A DNA stretch of 64,000 nt from Deltaproteobacteria bacterium (GTDB lineage Bacteria; Desulfobacterota; Syntrophia; Syntrophales; UBA2210): positions 1 to 64,000 of the forward strand of contig JAFGTS010000006.1 in assembly GCA_016933965.1 (NCBI GenBank), given 5' to 3'. The notes beneath the pieces are model-generated. The model was not told the DNA's origin. It did no database searches and was given only the letters and a program-made list of their open reading frames with translations. The position numbers and the translations under genes are program-made. Shown piece after piece: positions 7,846 through 17,361 of the stretch (its first letter is position 1; every line of letters starts with the position of its first letter).

Positions 7846-8772
7846 TTAGAATTGTTCGAGCAACTCCTTCTTTTTCCGTTCGTAGTCCTCCTCGGTGATG
7901 AGCCCCTTGTCAAGGAGTCCCTTCAGGGTCTCCAGTTTTGTCGTGATATCCCCGGCAGGAGCAGGTTGTTCCGTTACGGCGGGTTGCGTGACCGCCGGTG
8001 ACGATGCCGCTTCGGGTGACGTGACGACGCCGATGGTTCCCGCGTAGGGAGAGAATCGAATGCTGTCATTGCTTCTCTTCACGAATGCCCCGAGAAACTG
8101 TTTCTGCTCGGGGGAGGCGTTCCTGGCTTCCACCATGCCCTCACAGCGAGCCGCATCGAGTACTTCGAAATACATGATGTAGAGAACGGATTTATTGCCG
8201 AAATCGATCCGCTTGTCGAAGGCTTTTACCAGCAGGCATTCGGGGACGGTGTATCCCTTTGCGGTAAGAATGTCGACTTCATCGTCGGGAAACAGGCGCG
8301 ACGAAGTATACAGCTGGTAACGGTATTCATCGCCCAGTATATTGATGTTCCCCGACTCGATGCCGGTATCGATCCAGTTTCGAGAGGAATCGAACGTCAC
8401 CAGGCTTGGATCACCGATGAGGGAGTATATGCGGATTACCACCCCCTCTTTCAGGACGCCCGACGTGCCGGGAAGTCCGAAAAGGTGGGAAACCTTGCTC
8501 ATTCGTGCCTCGTCGCGAGCGGTTCCGACCCCTCCCTGCCGCTCTATGTTCCGTGACTCTTCAACGGTGCCGATGAAGTCCAAGGTCCTGTCCATGGTGA
8601 TCCGGACCGGTGGATCGGCCGGTGAAACAAATTCGTGATCATCAAGATACCGGTCCGTTCCGATGCTCTGAAGTTGATCGGAGAAATCCTTTTTTATCTT
8701 TTCTGCTTCCGTGCAGGCGGTGCATCCGACAGAAAAAGCAATTATAATCAATAATATCAAAAAATTCCTCAT
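7846..8772 (-). CDS. Lipoprotein with C-terminal SHOCT domain
   Basis: This is a 308-residue predicted lipoprotein. A short hydrophobic signal ends in a Cys-containing lipobox (SVGCTAC). The middle region (about 45-225) is not recognised. A Pro/Ala/Thr-rich linker (about 240-265) leads to a SHOCT domain at the very C-terminus, with the hallmark LLDKGLITEEDYERKK. SHOCT domains are short oligomerisation modules found on otherwise unrelated proteins, so they give no function. The gene stands alone, with a MITE-like repeat downstream. Confidence 0.75.
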   Translation of the reverse strand: MRNFLILLIIIAFSVGCTACTEAEKIKKDFSDQLQSIGTDRYLDDHEFVSPADPPVRITMDRTLDFIGTVEESRNIERQGGVGTARDEARMSKVSHLFGLPGTSGVLKEGVVIRIYSLIGDPSLVTFDSSRNWIDTGIESGNINILGDEYRYQLYTSSRLFPDDEVDILTAKGYTVPECLLVKAFDKRIDFGNKSVLYIMYFEVLDAARCEGMVEARNASPEQKQFLGAFVKRSNDSIRFSPYAGTIGVVTSPEAASSPAVTQPAVTEQPAPAGDITTKLETLKGLLDKGLITEEDYERKKKELLEQF

Positions 8773-8904
8773 TTCGAGAACTCCTTCACGTGTGATGGGC
8801 GGGGGGCCGATTCATGGCTGTGGCCTGCGCCGAAGCGGTGTTTTTTTGTCTCTTGAAGCGTATATAGGGGGGAAAAGAATGGAATGTCAATGGGAAAAAA
8901 TGAC

Positions 8905-8933
8905 TTGACAAGCGGGAAAAGCGATGGTAGCTT
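8905..8933 (+). promoter_or_regulatory. Predicted promoter of the porin gene at 9075
   Basis: TTGACA (8905-8910) and TAGCTT (8928-8933) are separated by exactly 17 nt. The leader of about 135 nt before the ATG contains nothing else I recognise. Confidence 0.6.
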
Positions 8934-9074
8934 CGCGACAACATTGGAAATTCAGGCGTATAGTTATGCGAAAAATACAAAAGGGAGGGGGTGGTTTCGG
9001 AAAACAAAAATGTTGTATATGTAAACGGCACAGTAAACGGGTTTAAGCTAATGAACAATTAGGAGGAAATAGAT

Positions 9075-10382
9075 ATGAAAAAAGTACTCGTAGTACTCTT
9101 GGCTCTGGGCCTTGTCGTGGCATTCAGCATGCCCGCCTCGGCACTGGAGAACATCTTTGGCGGGTATTGGCGTACGCGCGCCATCATGGAGAAAAACTTT
9201 ACCGGTGACGATTCGGAAGCCATGGACCTGCAGCAGGTCGATACCCGGACCCGCCTCTATTACACGGCGAAATTCACCGATTATTTCAAGTTCGTCAACA
9301 AGTTCGAGTTTGATGCAGTGTGGGGCACCGGTCCGTTGGGAGACATCGGGTCCGATGGACAGGTCTTCGAGATCAAAAACTCCTACGTTGATTTCACCGT
9401 TCCTTCAGTGAACATAAAGGCCGGTATCCAGGGTTTCGTCCTTGGCCGCGGGTTCCTCTTCGATGACGACGCTTCGGGACTGAAGGTCACCTACTTCAAG
9501 GACAACCTCCTGGTTCCCTTTGTATGGGTGAAGGCCTTTGAAGGCGGCGCCGGCAAGGACATGAACGACCGGGACGTCGATGTTTACGTCCTCGCTCCCA
9601 TCATCAAGATGGACAAGATCACAGTGAGCCCCTACGCGGTGTGGATGACCTCGCAGGATATCAATGGCTGGGGCGTCAATCTGGGAAATCCCCTTCTTAC
9701 AATAGCAGAGTCTTGTGATGTCTACTACCTCGGTCTCGATGTGGACGCCGACCTGGGTGCTGCCAGTGTGTGGTTTACCGGTATTTACGAGTTCGGTGAT
9801 GCCGATGTAAATGCTGCTGTATATCAGGCCATTTATGGGGTTGCGCCCCCCGCGGATTCCGTTGATGTCAGTGCATACCTCATAGCCCTTGGCGGCAGTG
9901 CTGATGTTACCGATATGGCCAGTGTCCATGGCGAGTTCTTCTATGCCACCGGCCAGGAAGACGGCCTGGGAACGGTCATCTTCAATGGTGATGACCTGGA
10001 TGCCTTCACCGTTACCGCCGGTCAGAGCTATTACTGGGCGGAGATCATGGGTCTTGGCATATTTGACGAGCAGGCCTCTAACGGTTCCTGTGCCGACGGG
10101 ATTTCCGACATCATGGCCGTCAACCTGGGTGCCACTGCGAAGCCCATGGACAAACTGTCCGTGACCCTCGACCTGTGGTATGCCACGCTGGCTGAGGATG
10201 ATGCCAATGGCGAGGACGACCTGGGAACGGAAGTCGACCTGATCGTTACATACAACCTGATGGAAAATCTGAACCTCGATTTCGTCGCCGCTTACCTCTT
10301 TGCCGGCGATGCAACGACGGGTAAGGCGAAAGACGATGCCAATCCTTACGAGATCGGCACCCGCCTGTCCTTAAGCTTCTAA
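9075..10382 (+). CDS. Outer-membrane porin
   Basis: This 435-residue protein has a clear signal peptide (residues 1-23, cleavage after ASA) followed at once by a barrel start (GGYWRTRAIMEKNF) and a C-terminal strand ending LSLSF with the terminal Phe needed for barrel insertion. It is acidic, with repeated Asp-rich loops, and has the overall pattern of a 16-strand porin. AGGAGG lies 8 nt before the ATG, and a good TTGACA-17-TAGCTT promoter precedes it. The strong signals suggest an abundant protein. Substrate is not predictable from sequence. Confidence 0.85.
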   Translation: MKKVLVVLLALGLVVAFSMPASALENIFGGYWRTRAIMEKNFTGDDSEAMDLQQVDTRTRLYYTAKFTDYFKFVNKFEFDAVWGTGPLGDIGSDGQVFEIKNSYVDFTVPSVNIKAGIQGFVLGRGFLFDDDASGLKVTYFKDNLLVPFVWVKAFEGGAGKDMNDRDVDVYVLAPIIKMDKITVSPYAVWMTSQDINGWGVNLGNPLLTIAESCDVYYLGLDVDADLGAASVWFTGIYEFGDADVNAAVYQAIYGVAPPADSVDVSAYLIALGGSADVTDMASVHGEFFYATGQEDGLGTVIFNGDDLDAFTVTAGQSYYWAEIMGLGIFDEQASNGSCADGISDIMAVNLGATAKPMDKLSVTLDLWYATLAEDDANGEDDLGTEVDLIVTYNLMENLNLDFVAAYLFAGDATTGKAKDDANPYEIGTRLSLSF

Positions 10383-10406
10383 GGACACCCTGTAGCACGT
10401 ACTTCG

Positions 10407-10442
10407 GAAAAGGCCGGGGGCATCTGCTTCCGGCCTTTTTTT
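10407..10442 (+). terminator. Terminator of the porin gene
   Basis: An AAGGCCGG/CCGGCCTT stem is followed by seven T residues, 30 nt after the stop. Confidence 0.88.
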
Positions 10443-10459
10443 TGCCGAAAGATTAACAA

Positions 10460-10575
10460 CTTCGTAAAAAGTCCATATGCTGCGTTGCGCTTCATCCTTC
10501 GTCATTGCGACGTACGCAACAGTACGCCTCATTCCTCAGGATTCGCGCGCCTTGCCTATGGACTTTTTACGTAGC
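10460..10575. repeat. Long palindromic intergenic element (AAAAAGTCCAT family)
   Basis: The left arm CTTCGTAAAAAGTCCATATGC is mirrored by the right arm GCCTATGGACTTTTTACGTAG, with partly complementary interior. Sequences of this type are familiar intergenic repeats in Geobacter-like and related genomes. Single-arm remnants lie at 158-180 and 39383-39404. No transposase is present here. Confidence 0.7.
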
Positions 10576-10658
10576 TGTCTCGTTTACTCTGATCCCGATC
10601 AGCCTTTCAATCGCTTTCATGGTGTGTGAAGCAACAACTGGATTTTAGAGTGAGTTCG

Positions 10659-11002
10659 AGCATAAGGGCAGCGGCGTATTCACGATCGGGCATTTTGAAT
10701 ACCCCTCGCCGTTCAGAAAAGAGGGTGTTCACACCCCGGAAATTCGACCGGCGTTGACCGCTTGTGAGGATGTTTTTTCCGTCCCATTACCGGTTCCCTG
10801 CTTCCCTTGTTTTCAAAGGTTTTGAGTTAATTCGGCCCCTCTTTTGAAAGTCCGTTGTTCTTCCTATTTTTTTCTTGACAGTGGATACATTTTTTGATTA
10901 CCTTCCGTGAGTTAGTGTCATGTGACCTTGAGTCATATTATGACCTTTGTTTATCTGTCTGGTTTTTGAATCTTTGCATTTTTAATCGAGCATAAGGACA
11001 GG
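10659..11002. promoter_or_regulatory. acs: acs upstream region with promoter, palindrome and direct repeat
   Basis: This covers most of the 660-nt gap before acs. TTGACA (10875-10880) and a weak TTACCT (10898-10903) are 17 nt apart, giving a leader of about 140 nt. A 13-bp near-perfect palindrome GTCATATTATGAC (10932-10944) lies just downstream of that start, in the position of a repressor site. The segment TCGAGCATAAGGRCAG occurs twice (about 10658 and 10987). No regulator gene is adjacent. Confidence 0.4.
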
Positions 11003-11045
11003 ACGGAAGACCATTAAATAGCAAAAAAATGGAGGTAGTTGGACT

Positions 11046-13016
11046 ATGGCAGAAGAGAAGGTGCAGTTGAAGGATGTCTATCCCGTACCGGAGTGGATTC
11101 GTAAGGGTGCGTGGATCAGCAGCAAGGAGCAGTACGAGGAACTCTATAAGAGATCGATCGAAGATCCTGAGGGATTCTGGGGTGAGGTCGCCGAGGAGTA
11201 TGTGACGTGGTTCAAGAAATGGGACAAGGCTGAAGATTATAATTTCGACATGAGAAAAGGTCCCATCTATGTCAAATACTTCGACGGCGGTCAGCTCAAT
11301 GTTTCTTATAATTGCCTCGACAGGCACCTGGAAAAGAGAGGCGACCAGGTTGCCATCCAGTGGGAAGGCAACGAGCCCGGTGAGGACAAGGCGTTCACCT
11401 ATAAGGACCTCCACGAGCAGGTCTGCAAGTTCGCCAATGTGCTCAAGGCCCACGGGATCAAAAAGGGCGACAGGGTCTGTCTGTATCTTCCCATGATCCC
11501 CGAGCTTGCCATCGCCATGCTTGCCTGTACCCGGATCGGCGCGATCCACAGCATCGTCTTCGGCGGATTTTCCTCCGATGCGCTGCGGGACAGGATCCAG
11601 GACAGCGAAGCGAAACTTCTCGTTGTCTGTGACGGTACCTTCCGTGGTTCCAAGGCCGTTCCCCAGAAGGCGAACTCCGACGCGGCCCTGACGACCTGTC
11701 CGTCGGTGAAGACGGTCGTCGTCGTTGAGCGGGTCGGCGACAAGATCAAGTGCGACTGGACGGAAGGAAAGGACCTGTGGTGGCATGATGAAATGGCGAA
11801 AGTGAACGCCGAATGTGAGCCGGTCCCGATGGAGGCGGAAGACCCCCTCTTTATCCTTTACACCTCGGGTTCCACGGGAAAACCGAAGGGCGTCATGCAT
11901 ACCACCGGTGGCTATCTTACCTACGTCGCCTACACTCACAAGATGATATTCGATTACCATGAAGGCGATATTTACTGGTGCACCGCCGACATCGGCTGGG
12001 TAACGGGACACAGCTACATCGTCTACGGACCGCTCTGTAACGGGGCGACGTCGATCATGTTCGAGGGTGTTCCGAATTATCCCAACATGAGCCGCTTCTG
12101 GAAGATCGTCGAAAAATACAAGGTCAACATTTTCTATACGGCACCCACGGCCATCCGTGCCATCGCCAAGGAAGGCGACACCTGGGTGAAGGCCGCCGAT
12201 ATATCCTCACTGAGGATTCTCGGTACCGTCGGCGAGCCCATCAATCCCGAAGCGTGGAACTGGTATTTCAACCTGATCGGCCGCGGTGAATGCCCCATCG
12301 TCGATACCTGGTGGCAGACGGAGACGGGCGGCATTCTGATCACGCCCCTTCCCGGCGCGATCGATATCAAACCGGGCATGGCCACGGTTCCCTACATGGG
12401 TGTCTGGCCGGTCCTGCTCAATGACGAGGGCAAGGAACTGACGGAAACGGTCACCTCCGGCGCCCTGTGCATGAAGAAGCCCTGGCCGGGGATCATGAGA
12501 GGCGTCTATGGCGATCCCAAGCGATTCCAGGAAACCTACTTTGAGCAGTTCCCCGGATACTATGTCGCCGGTGACGGTGCGCGGCGGGATAAGGACGGCT
12601 ACTACCAGATCACCGGTCGGATCGACGACGTTATCAACGTTTCCGGTCACAGAATGGGAACGGCAGAGGTTGAGAGCGCCCTCGTCGCCCATGACAAGGT
12701 CGCCGAAGCGGCCGTCGTCGGCTATCCGCATGAGATCAAGGGTCAGTCGATCTATGCCTTTGTGACCCTGAACGCCGGTGTCGAGAAAACCGATGAACTG
12801 AAGAAAGAGCTGGTGGCGCATGTCAGAAAAGAGATCGGTCCCATTGCCACCCCTGAGAAGATCCAGTGGGCCGACGCACTTCCCAAGACGAGAAGCGGCA
12901 AGATCATGAGAAGGATCCTTAAAAAGGTTGCCGCCCATGAAATTTCCGACCTGGGAGACACTTCAACCCTGGCCGATCCGTCGGTCGTTGACGACATCGT
13001 CAATAACAGAGTCTGA
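11046..13016 (+). CDS. acs: Acetyl-CoA synthetase (AMP-forming)
   Basis: Acs activates acetate with ATP and CoA to acetyl-CoA, AMP and PPi. All landmarks are present: the phosphate loop [11 protein letters not shown] near residue 272, WWQTETGG near 422 (adenylate-binding, with the Trp that limits the pocket to small acids), and the C-terminal [10 protein letters not shown] containing the catalytic, acetylation-sensitive Lys near 614. The 656-residue length is standard. GGAGG lies 9 nt before the ATG. It is upstream of etfBA but separated by a hairpin, so it is probably its own transcription unit. In a syntroph it could also run in the ATP-forming direction; that is inference. Confidence 0.97.
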   Translation: MAEEKVQLKDVYPVPEWIRKGAWISSKEQYEELYKRSIEDPEGFWGEVAEEYVTWFKKWDKAEDYNFDMRKGPIYVKYFDGGQLNVSYNCLDRHLEKRGDQVAIQWEGNEPGEDKAFTYKDLHEQVCKFANVLKAHGIKKGDRVCLYLPMIPELAIAMLACTRIGAIHSIVFGGFSSDALRDRIQDSEAKLLVVCDGTFRGSKAVPQKANSDAALTTCPSVKTVVVVERVGDKIKCDWTEGKDLWWHDEMAKVNAECEPVPMEAEDPLFILYTSGSTGKPKGVMHTTGGYLTYVAYTHKMIFDYHEGDIYWCTADIGWVTGHSYIVYGPLCNGATSIMFEGVPNYPNMSRFWKIVEKYKVNIFYTAPTAIRAIAKEGDTWVKAADISSLRILGTVGEPINPEAWNWYFNLIGRGECPIVDTWWQTETGGILITPLPGAIDIKPGMATVPYMGVWPVLLNDEGKELTETVTSGALCMKKPWPGIMRGVYGDPKRFQETYFEQFPGYYVAGDGARRDKDGYYQITGRIDDVINVSGHRMGTAEVESALVAHDKVAEAAVVGYPHEIKGQSIYAFVTLNAGVEKTDELKKELVAHVRKEIGPIATPEKIQWADALPKTRSGKIMRRILKKVAAHEISDLGDTSTLADPSVVDDIVNNRV

Positions 13017-13028
13017 GAGCAGCACACG

Positions 13029-13060
13029 GGGCCGGGCCGTTTCACGACGGTCCGGCCCAT
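13029..13060 (+). terminator. Hairpin terminator after acs
   Basis: A strong 11-12-bp stem (GGGCCGGGCCGT with ACGGTCCGGCCC, one wobble) begins 13 nt after the acs stop. The following ATTTAAAATCTT is only a weak U-tract, so termination may be partial. Confidence 0.55.
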
Positions 13061-13143
13061 TTAAAATCTTTGCATGAAAAAACTGAGGATGAGTGGTCCT
13101 GGACGCAAGGCAGGAAATCATTTGTCCGCGAAAGGAGGTTGTT

Positions 13144-13914
13144 GTGAACATTGTTGCATGTGTAAAACAGGTTCCTGATACGGAAGCGTTGATCAAGGTG
13201 AAACCGGACGGCTCCGGTATCGACGAAGGCGGGATCAAATGGGTCATGAATCCCTATGATGAGTATGCCGTGGAAGAAGCTTTGAAGCTGAAAGAAGCGA
13301 AGGGCGGCGAAGTGACGATCGTGACCGTCGGTCCGGCTCGTGCTATTGAGTCGATCCGCACCGCTCTCGCCATGGGCGCCGAAAAGGGCATTCATATCAG
13401 CGATCCGGCCCTTGACAATGCTGATGCTTACAACACGGCGGCCGCTCTTGCCGCGGCGATCAAGGGTGTCAATCCCGATATCATTTACTGCGGTATGAGA
13501 GCGATCGACGATGACAACGGTCAGGTCGGTTCGGTGCTGGCGGAACTTCTTGGTCTTCCTCAGGTAACGGTCGTAACGAAGATCGATTACGAAGAGGGAA
13601 AGATCAAGGCCGTAAAGCCGATCGAAGGTGCCCAGCTCCTTATCGAAAGTCCCCTTCCCTGTGTCGTCACGGCGCAGAAGGGATTGAACGAGCCCCGGTA
13701 TGCGTCACTGCCGGGTATTATGAAGGCAAAGAAGAAACCCGTCGATGTGAAGGACGCGGCGGCACTCGGTGTTTCCGTGGCCCCGAAATCAAAGGTTGCC
13801 AAAATGACGCCCCCTCCAGAGAGAGCTCCCGGTAAGATCATCGCCGGCGATGATCCGGCTGCAAAAGCCGCCGAGCTGGTCAGGCTTCTGAGGGAAGAGG
13901 CCAAGGTAATATAA
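13144..13914 (+). CDS. etfB: Electron transfer flavoprotein, beta subunit
   Basis: EtfB binds AMP (or a second FAD in bifurcating types) and, with EtfA, accepts electrons from acyl-CoA dehydrogenases. It opens with the typical NIVACVKQVPDTE and contains GMRAIDDDNGQVG and the ETF-beta signature region around residues 155-180. The start is GTG at 13144 directly after AAAGGAGG; an in-frame GTG at 13093 lacks such a site. The length of 256 residues is normal. It is followed 22 nt later by etfA and then by the membrane Fe-S oxidoreductase, an arrangement associated with delivery of beta-oxidation electrons to menaquinone. Confidence 0.95.
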   Translation: MNIVACVKQVPDTEALIKVKPDGSGIDEGGIKWVMNPYDEYAVEEALKLKEAKGGEVTIVTVGPARAIESIRTALAMGAEKGIHISDPALDNADAYNTAAALAAAIKGVNPDIIYCGMRAIDDDNGQVGSVLAELLGLPQVTVVTKIDYEEGKIKAVKPIEGAQLLIESPLPCVVTAQKGLNEPRYASLPGIMKAKKKPVDVKDAAALGVSVAPKSKVAKMTPPPERAPGKIIAGDDPAAKAAELVRLLREEAKVI

Positions 13915-13936
13915 AAGAAAGGGAGGTGGATGAATC

Positions 13937-14911
13937 ATGGCAAAAGGTGTATGGATTGTAGCGGAACAGAGAGACGGAGCCTTACGTAAGGTTTCTTTCG
14001 AAATAGCCAGCGCGGCGAGAAAACTGGCCGATGAACTGGGAGTTGAAGTGTGCGCAGTTCTCCTGGGGTCCGGTGTCGAAGGACTGGCTCCCGAGCTGGG
14101 AAAATACGGTGTTGATAAAGTATATGTGGCCGATGACGCCGCCTTTGCGCAATACACGACCGATGCTTATGCCGCGGCCGTCGCGAAAGTGGTCAAGGAA
14201 AACGATGGGGCCATCCTGCTTCTCGGTGCCTCGGTACAGGGGAAAGACCTGTCGTCACGACTGGTCGGTGCGCTGGCCACGGGAATGGCTTCAGACTGCG
14301 TGGAACTCGGCATCGCCGACGGCAAGCTTCTTGCGAAGCGGCCCATGTACGCTGGTAAGTGCTTCGGAGAGGTCGTGACCGACGTGACTCCCCAGATGGC
14401 GTCCCTGCGGCCCAACGTGTTTGCCGTCGTGGAAAACGCGAAAGCAGGCGAAGTTGTCAAATTTGACGCCGGACTCGATGCCGGTGCCCTGAAAACAAAG
14501 GTCCTGGAAGTCCAGAAGGACGCCAGCGGCAAGGTCGACCTCACCGAGGCCGACAAGATCGTTTCAGGCGGGCGCGGTATGAAGGGACCGGAAAATTACA
14601 CTATTCTGGAAGAACTGGCAGGCGTGATCGGTGCCACCGTCGGCGCGTCGAGAGCATCCGTTGATGCCGGCTGGCGGCCCCAGAGCGATCAGGTCGGGCA
14701 GACGGGCAAGGTCGTGTCCCCGAACCTGTACGTTGCCTGCGGTATTTCAGGCGCCATCCAGCATCTGGCCGGTATGAGCTCCTCGAAATACATCGTCGCG
14801 ATCAATAAGGATCCGGAAGCTCCCATCTTCGCGAAGGCCGATTACGGTATCGTTGATGACCTGTTCAAGGTGGTTCCCGAGATCACGAACGCAGCGAAGA
14901 AAATCATGTAA
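13937..14911 (+). CDS. etfA: Electron transfer flavoprotein, alpha subunit
   Basis: EtfA carries the FAD. The C-terminal FAD domain is canonical: [44 protein letters not shown] and the terminal [16 protein letters not shown]. The length of 324 residues is normal. GGGAGG precedes the ATG. Its expected donors are the acyl-CoA dehydrogenase at 23392-24540 and related enzymes; the acceptor is probably the product of the next gene. A strong hairpin follows the stop. Confidence 0.96.
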   Translation: MAKGVWIVAEQRDGALRKVSFEIASAARKLADELGVEVCAVLLGSGVEGLAPELGKYGVDKVYVADDAAFAQYTTDAYAAAVAKVVKENDGAILLLGASVQGKDLSSRLVGALATGMASDCVELGIADGKLLAKRPMYAGKCFGEVVTDVTPQMASLRPNVFAVVENAKAGEVVKFDAGLDAGALKTKVLEVQKDASGKVDLTEADKIVSGGRGMKGPENYTILEELAGVIGATVGASRASVDAGWRPQSDQVGQTGKVVSPNLYVACGISGAIQHLAGMSSSKYIVAINKDPEAPIFAKADYGIVDDLFKVVPEITNAAKKIM

Positions 14912-14924
14912 CAGCGGACATGTT

Positions 14925-14953
14925 CGGCGTCCGGGGTATTCCCCCGGACGCCG
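14925..14953 (+). terminator. Strong hairpin between etfA and the membrane oxidoreductase
   Basis: A perfect 12-bp stem (CGGCGTCCGGGG / CCCCGGACGCCG) with a short loop starts 13 nt after the etfA stop. It has no U-tract, so it is more likely an RNA-stabilising or partial-termination element that lets etfBA exceed the downstream gene. Confidence 0.5.
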
Positions 14954-15106
14954 CTTCATTACCGCGATCCGCACCGACTTGTTCTTTTACTGGAAAATGA
15001 TGACGCGACATAATCGAGAGCCCCTTTGGAATGCATGGCAGTATCCCAGCGGGCCTTTCGTTCGATATAGACGTCATGAAGCGTATTTAAGTGAGAGGGA
15101 GGCGTT

Positions 15107-17260
15107 ATGGCACACGGTGGACACATATACACGGTAGGGAACGAAGGGAGAGAAGTTTTCTGGAACGCCCCGTTTCCGACGGAACCGATTCTCTTCATTC
15201 TGACAGCCATTGTTCTCGTCATATTCGGTTATGGACTGTACCGGCGCTGGCAGATGTGGAAGGCTATCGGGAAACCGGAAGACAGGACGGATCAGCCGGG
15301 AGAACGGATCAAGGCACTCATCATTAATGGTTTGCTGCAGGCGCGCACCTTCAGAGAGTCATACGCCGGCATTCTGCATGCATTGATTTTCTTTGGATTT
15401 GCTGTTTTAATCTTCGGCGCCGCCATTGACGCAACCCAGTTTCACATCGGACTCCCCTTCTTTCACGGACCCTTCTATCTGTGGTTTTCATTAACAATGG
15501 AAATATTCGGGCTTGCCGTTCTGATCGGTGTCGTTATGGCACTGATGCGGCGGTATATTCAGAAACCCGATCTTCTTGGATACCGGGGTATACCCGACAA
15601 TACGGCCGATGACGCCATCGTGCTTATCATCATCGCCGGCATCGTGGTGACGGGATTTTTCATTGAGGCCCTGCGGCTCCATGTCAACGTCAACGTCGAT
15701 GGTTTTACCTGGGGCCACTGGTCATTTGTCGGCTATGCCCTGTCAAAGACCTTCACGGGCGTCAACTTTGATACGGCACGGATCTTCCATAAAGTTCTCT
15801 GGTGGACCCACGCCTTTCTGACATTTGCCTTCATCGCCTATCTGCCATGGTCCCGACTGCTTCATATCATTACCACACCGGTGAACCAGTACATGAAGTC
15901 GCTGAAGCCGGCGGGCTATCTCGAGCCGATAGCCGATTTCGAAACGGCCGAGTCCTTTGGTGTGGGGCGGCTTGAAGATTTTACCTGGAAACAGATCTTT
16001 GATTCCGATGCCTGCACGCGCTGCGGCCGTTGTCAGGATGGATGCCCGGCCTATCTCTCCGGTAAGCCCCTGTCGCCGAAGAAGCTGATCCAGGATATTA
16101 AAAAACACTGGGAAGAGAGGGTGCCGATCGTCATGGCCGCCAGAAAAGCGGCCGGGGAAGAGGGTGAACCCGAAATCCCGGCGCCGGAAAAGGCCCTGCT
16201 CGGTGAAGTTATCGATATGCACGAACTGTGGGCCTGTACAAACTGCATGTACTGCATGGAGAACTGTCCCGCCTTCGTCGAGCACGTGCCGAAGATCGTC
16301 GGGATGCGGCAGTACAAGGTACTGATGGATGCCGATTTCGCCCCGGAACTCCAGCTGACCTACCGGAACATGGAAAACAATTCCAACCCCTGGGGAGTTG
16401 GTGCCCATCTGCGCGGTGAGTGGGCCCAGGGCTTGGATATAAAGACCCTGGCCGAGGACCCGAATGTTGAGTACCTCTTCTATGTCGGCTGTTCCGGCTC
16501 CTTTGACGACCGTGCCAAGAAGGTATCCATCGCTCTGGCGAAGATTCTGAAAACCGCCGGTGTCAGTTTCGGTATCCTCGGGGCCGAGGAAGGGTGCTGC
16601 GGCGACTCCGCCATGAGGGGTGGGAATGAGTACCTCTATCAGACCCTGGCACAGATGAATATCGAGACCATGAACGGCTACGGTGTGAAAAAGATCATCT
16701 GTTCCTGTCCCCACGGGTACAATGCCCTTAAGAAGGATTATCCCCATTTCGGCGGCAACTATGAGGTCTATCATCATTCGGAAATTCTCGCCGACTTGAT
16801 CGCTCAGGGAAAGATACAGCTGAAAAAGCCGGTGGAAGGGATTTTTACCTATCATGATTCCTGTTTCCTGGGGCGGTACAACAACGTGTACGAACAGCCT
16901 CGAAAGACCCTGAACGCCGTCCCCGGCATGAAACTTGTTGAGATGGAACGGAATTATGCGAAGAGTTTCTGCTGCGGCGCCGGCGGCGGCAGAATGTGGA
17001 TGGAAGAGGATATCGGCGAGAGGATCAACGATATGAGAGCCGATCAGGCGATCGAGGTGAATGCCGGGACGATTGCCGTCGGATGCCCCTTCTGTCTGAC
17101 CATGATGGCCGACGGTATCAAGGACCGGGGTAAGGAAGAAGAGATGAAAGCCCTCGACATCGCGGAAATAGTCTGGGCTGCCATGGGCCTTGAAGAAAAA
17201 CCGAAAGAGACCGGAGCGGCCGAAGAAAGCCCGGCCGATGCGGCGGAAAAAACCGAGTAG
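15107..17260 (+). CDS. Membrane Fe-S/heme oxidoreductase, ETF:menaquinone oxidoreductase (EMO) type
   Basis: This 717-residue fusion has an N-terminal membrane domain of about five helices (residues ~22-250, with several His that fit heme b ligation), then two [4Fe-4S] motifs (CTRCGRCQDGCP near 303 and CTNCMYCMENCP near 377) and two CCG domains of the heterodisulfide-reductase D type (CCGDSAMRGG near 497, SFCCGAGGG near 620). This is the DUF224/EMO architecture found beside etfBA in syntrophs and Geobacter, where it passes electrons from reduced ETF to menaquinone. It follows etfBA here, supporting that role. GAGGGAGG precedes the ATG. Confidence 0.93.
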   Translation: MAHGGHIYTVGNEGREVFWNAPFPTEPILFILTAIVLVIFGYGLYRRWQMWKAIGKPEDRTDQPGERIKALIINGLLQARTFRESYAGILHALIFFGFAVLIFGAAIDATQFHIGLPFFHGPFYLWFSLTMEIFGLAVLIGVVMALMRRYIQKPDLLGYRGIPDNTADDAIVLIIIAGIVVTGFFIEALRLHVNVNVDGFTWGHWSFVGYALSKTFTGVNFDTARIFHKVLWWTHAFLTFAFIAYLPWSRLLHIITTPVNQYMKSLKPAGYLEPIADFETAESFGVGRLEDFTWKQIFDSDACTRCGRCQDGCPAYLSGKPLSPKKLIQDIKKHWEERVPIVMAARKAAGEEGEPEIPAPEKALLGEVIDMHELWACTNCMYCMENCPAFVEHVPKIVGMRQYKVLMDADFAPELQLTYRNMENNSNPWGVGAHLRGEWAQGLDIKTLAEDPNVEYLFYVGCSGSFDDRAKKVSIALAKILKTAGVSFGILGAEEGCCGDSAMRGGNEYLYQTLAQMNIETMNGYGVKKIICSCPHGYNALKKDYPHFGGNYEVYHHSEILADLIAQGKIQLKKPVEGIFTYHDSCFLGRYNNVYEQPRKTLNAVPGMKLVEMERNYAKSFCCGAGGGRMWMEEDIGERINDMRADQAIEVNAGTIAVGCPFCLTMMADGIKDRGKEEEMKALDIAEIVWAAMGLEEKPKETGAAEESPADAAEKTE

Positions 17261-17290
17261 CCGCACCTCAGGGAATCGCCATGAAACAGA

Positions 17291-17326
17291 AGCCCCCGAA
17301 AAGGCTGTGCCTTCGGGGGCTTTTTT
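17291..17326 (+). terminator. Terminator of the etf-EMO unit
   Basis: A 10-bp stem (AGCCCCCGAA / TTCGGGGGCT) is followed by a run of T residues, 30 nt after the stop. Confidence 0.9.
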
Positions 17327-17361
17327 GTGGCGCCTGAAAGGATCCTTTTGAGGGACATGAC

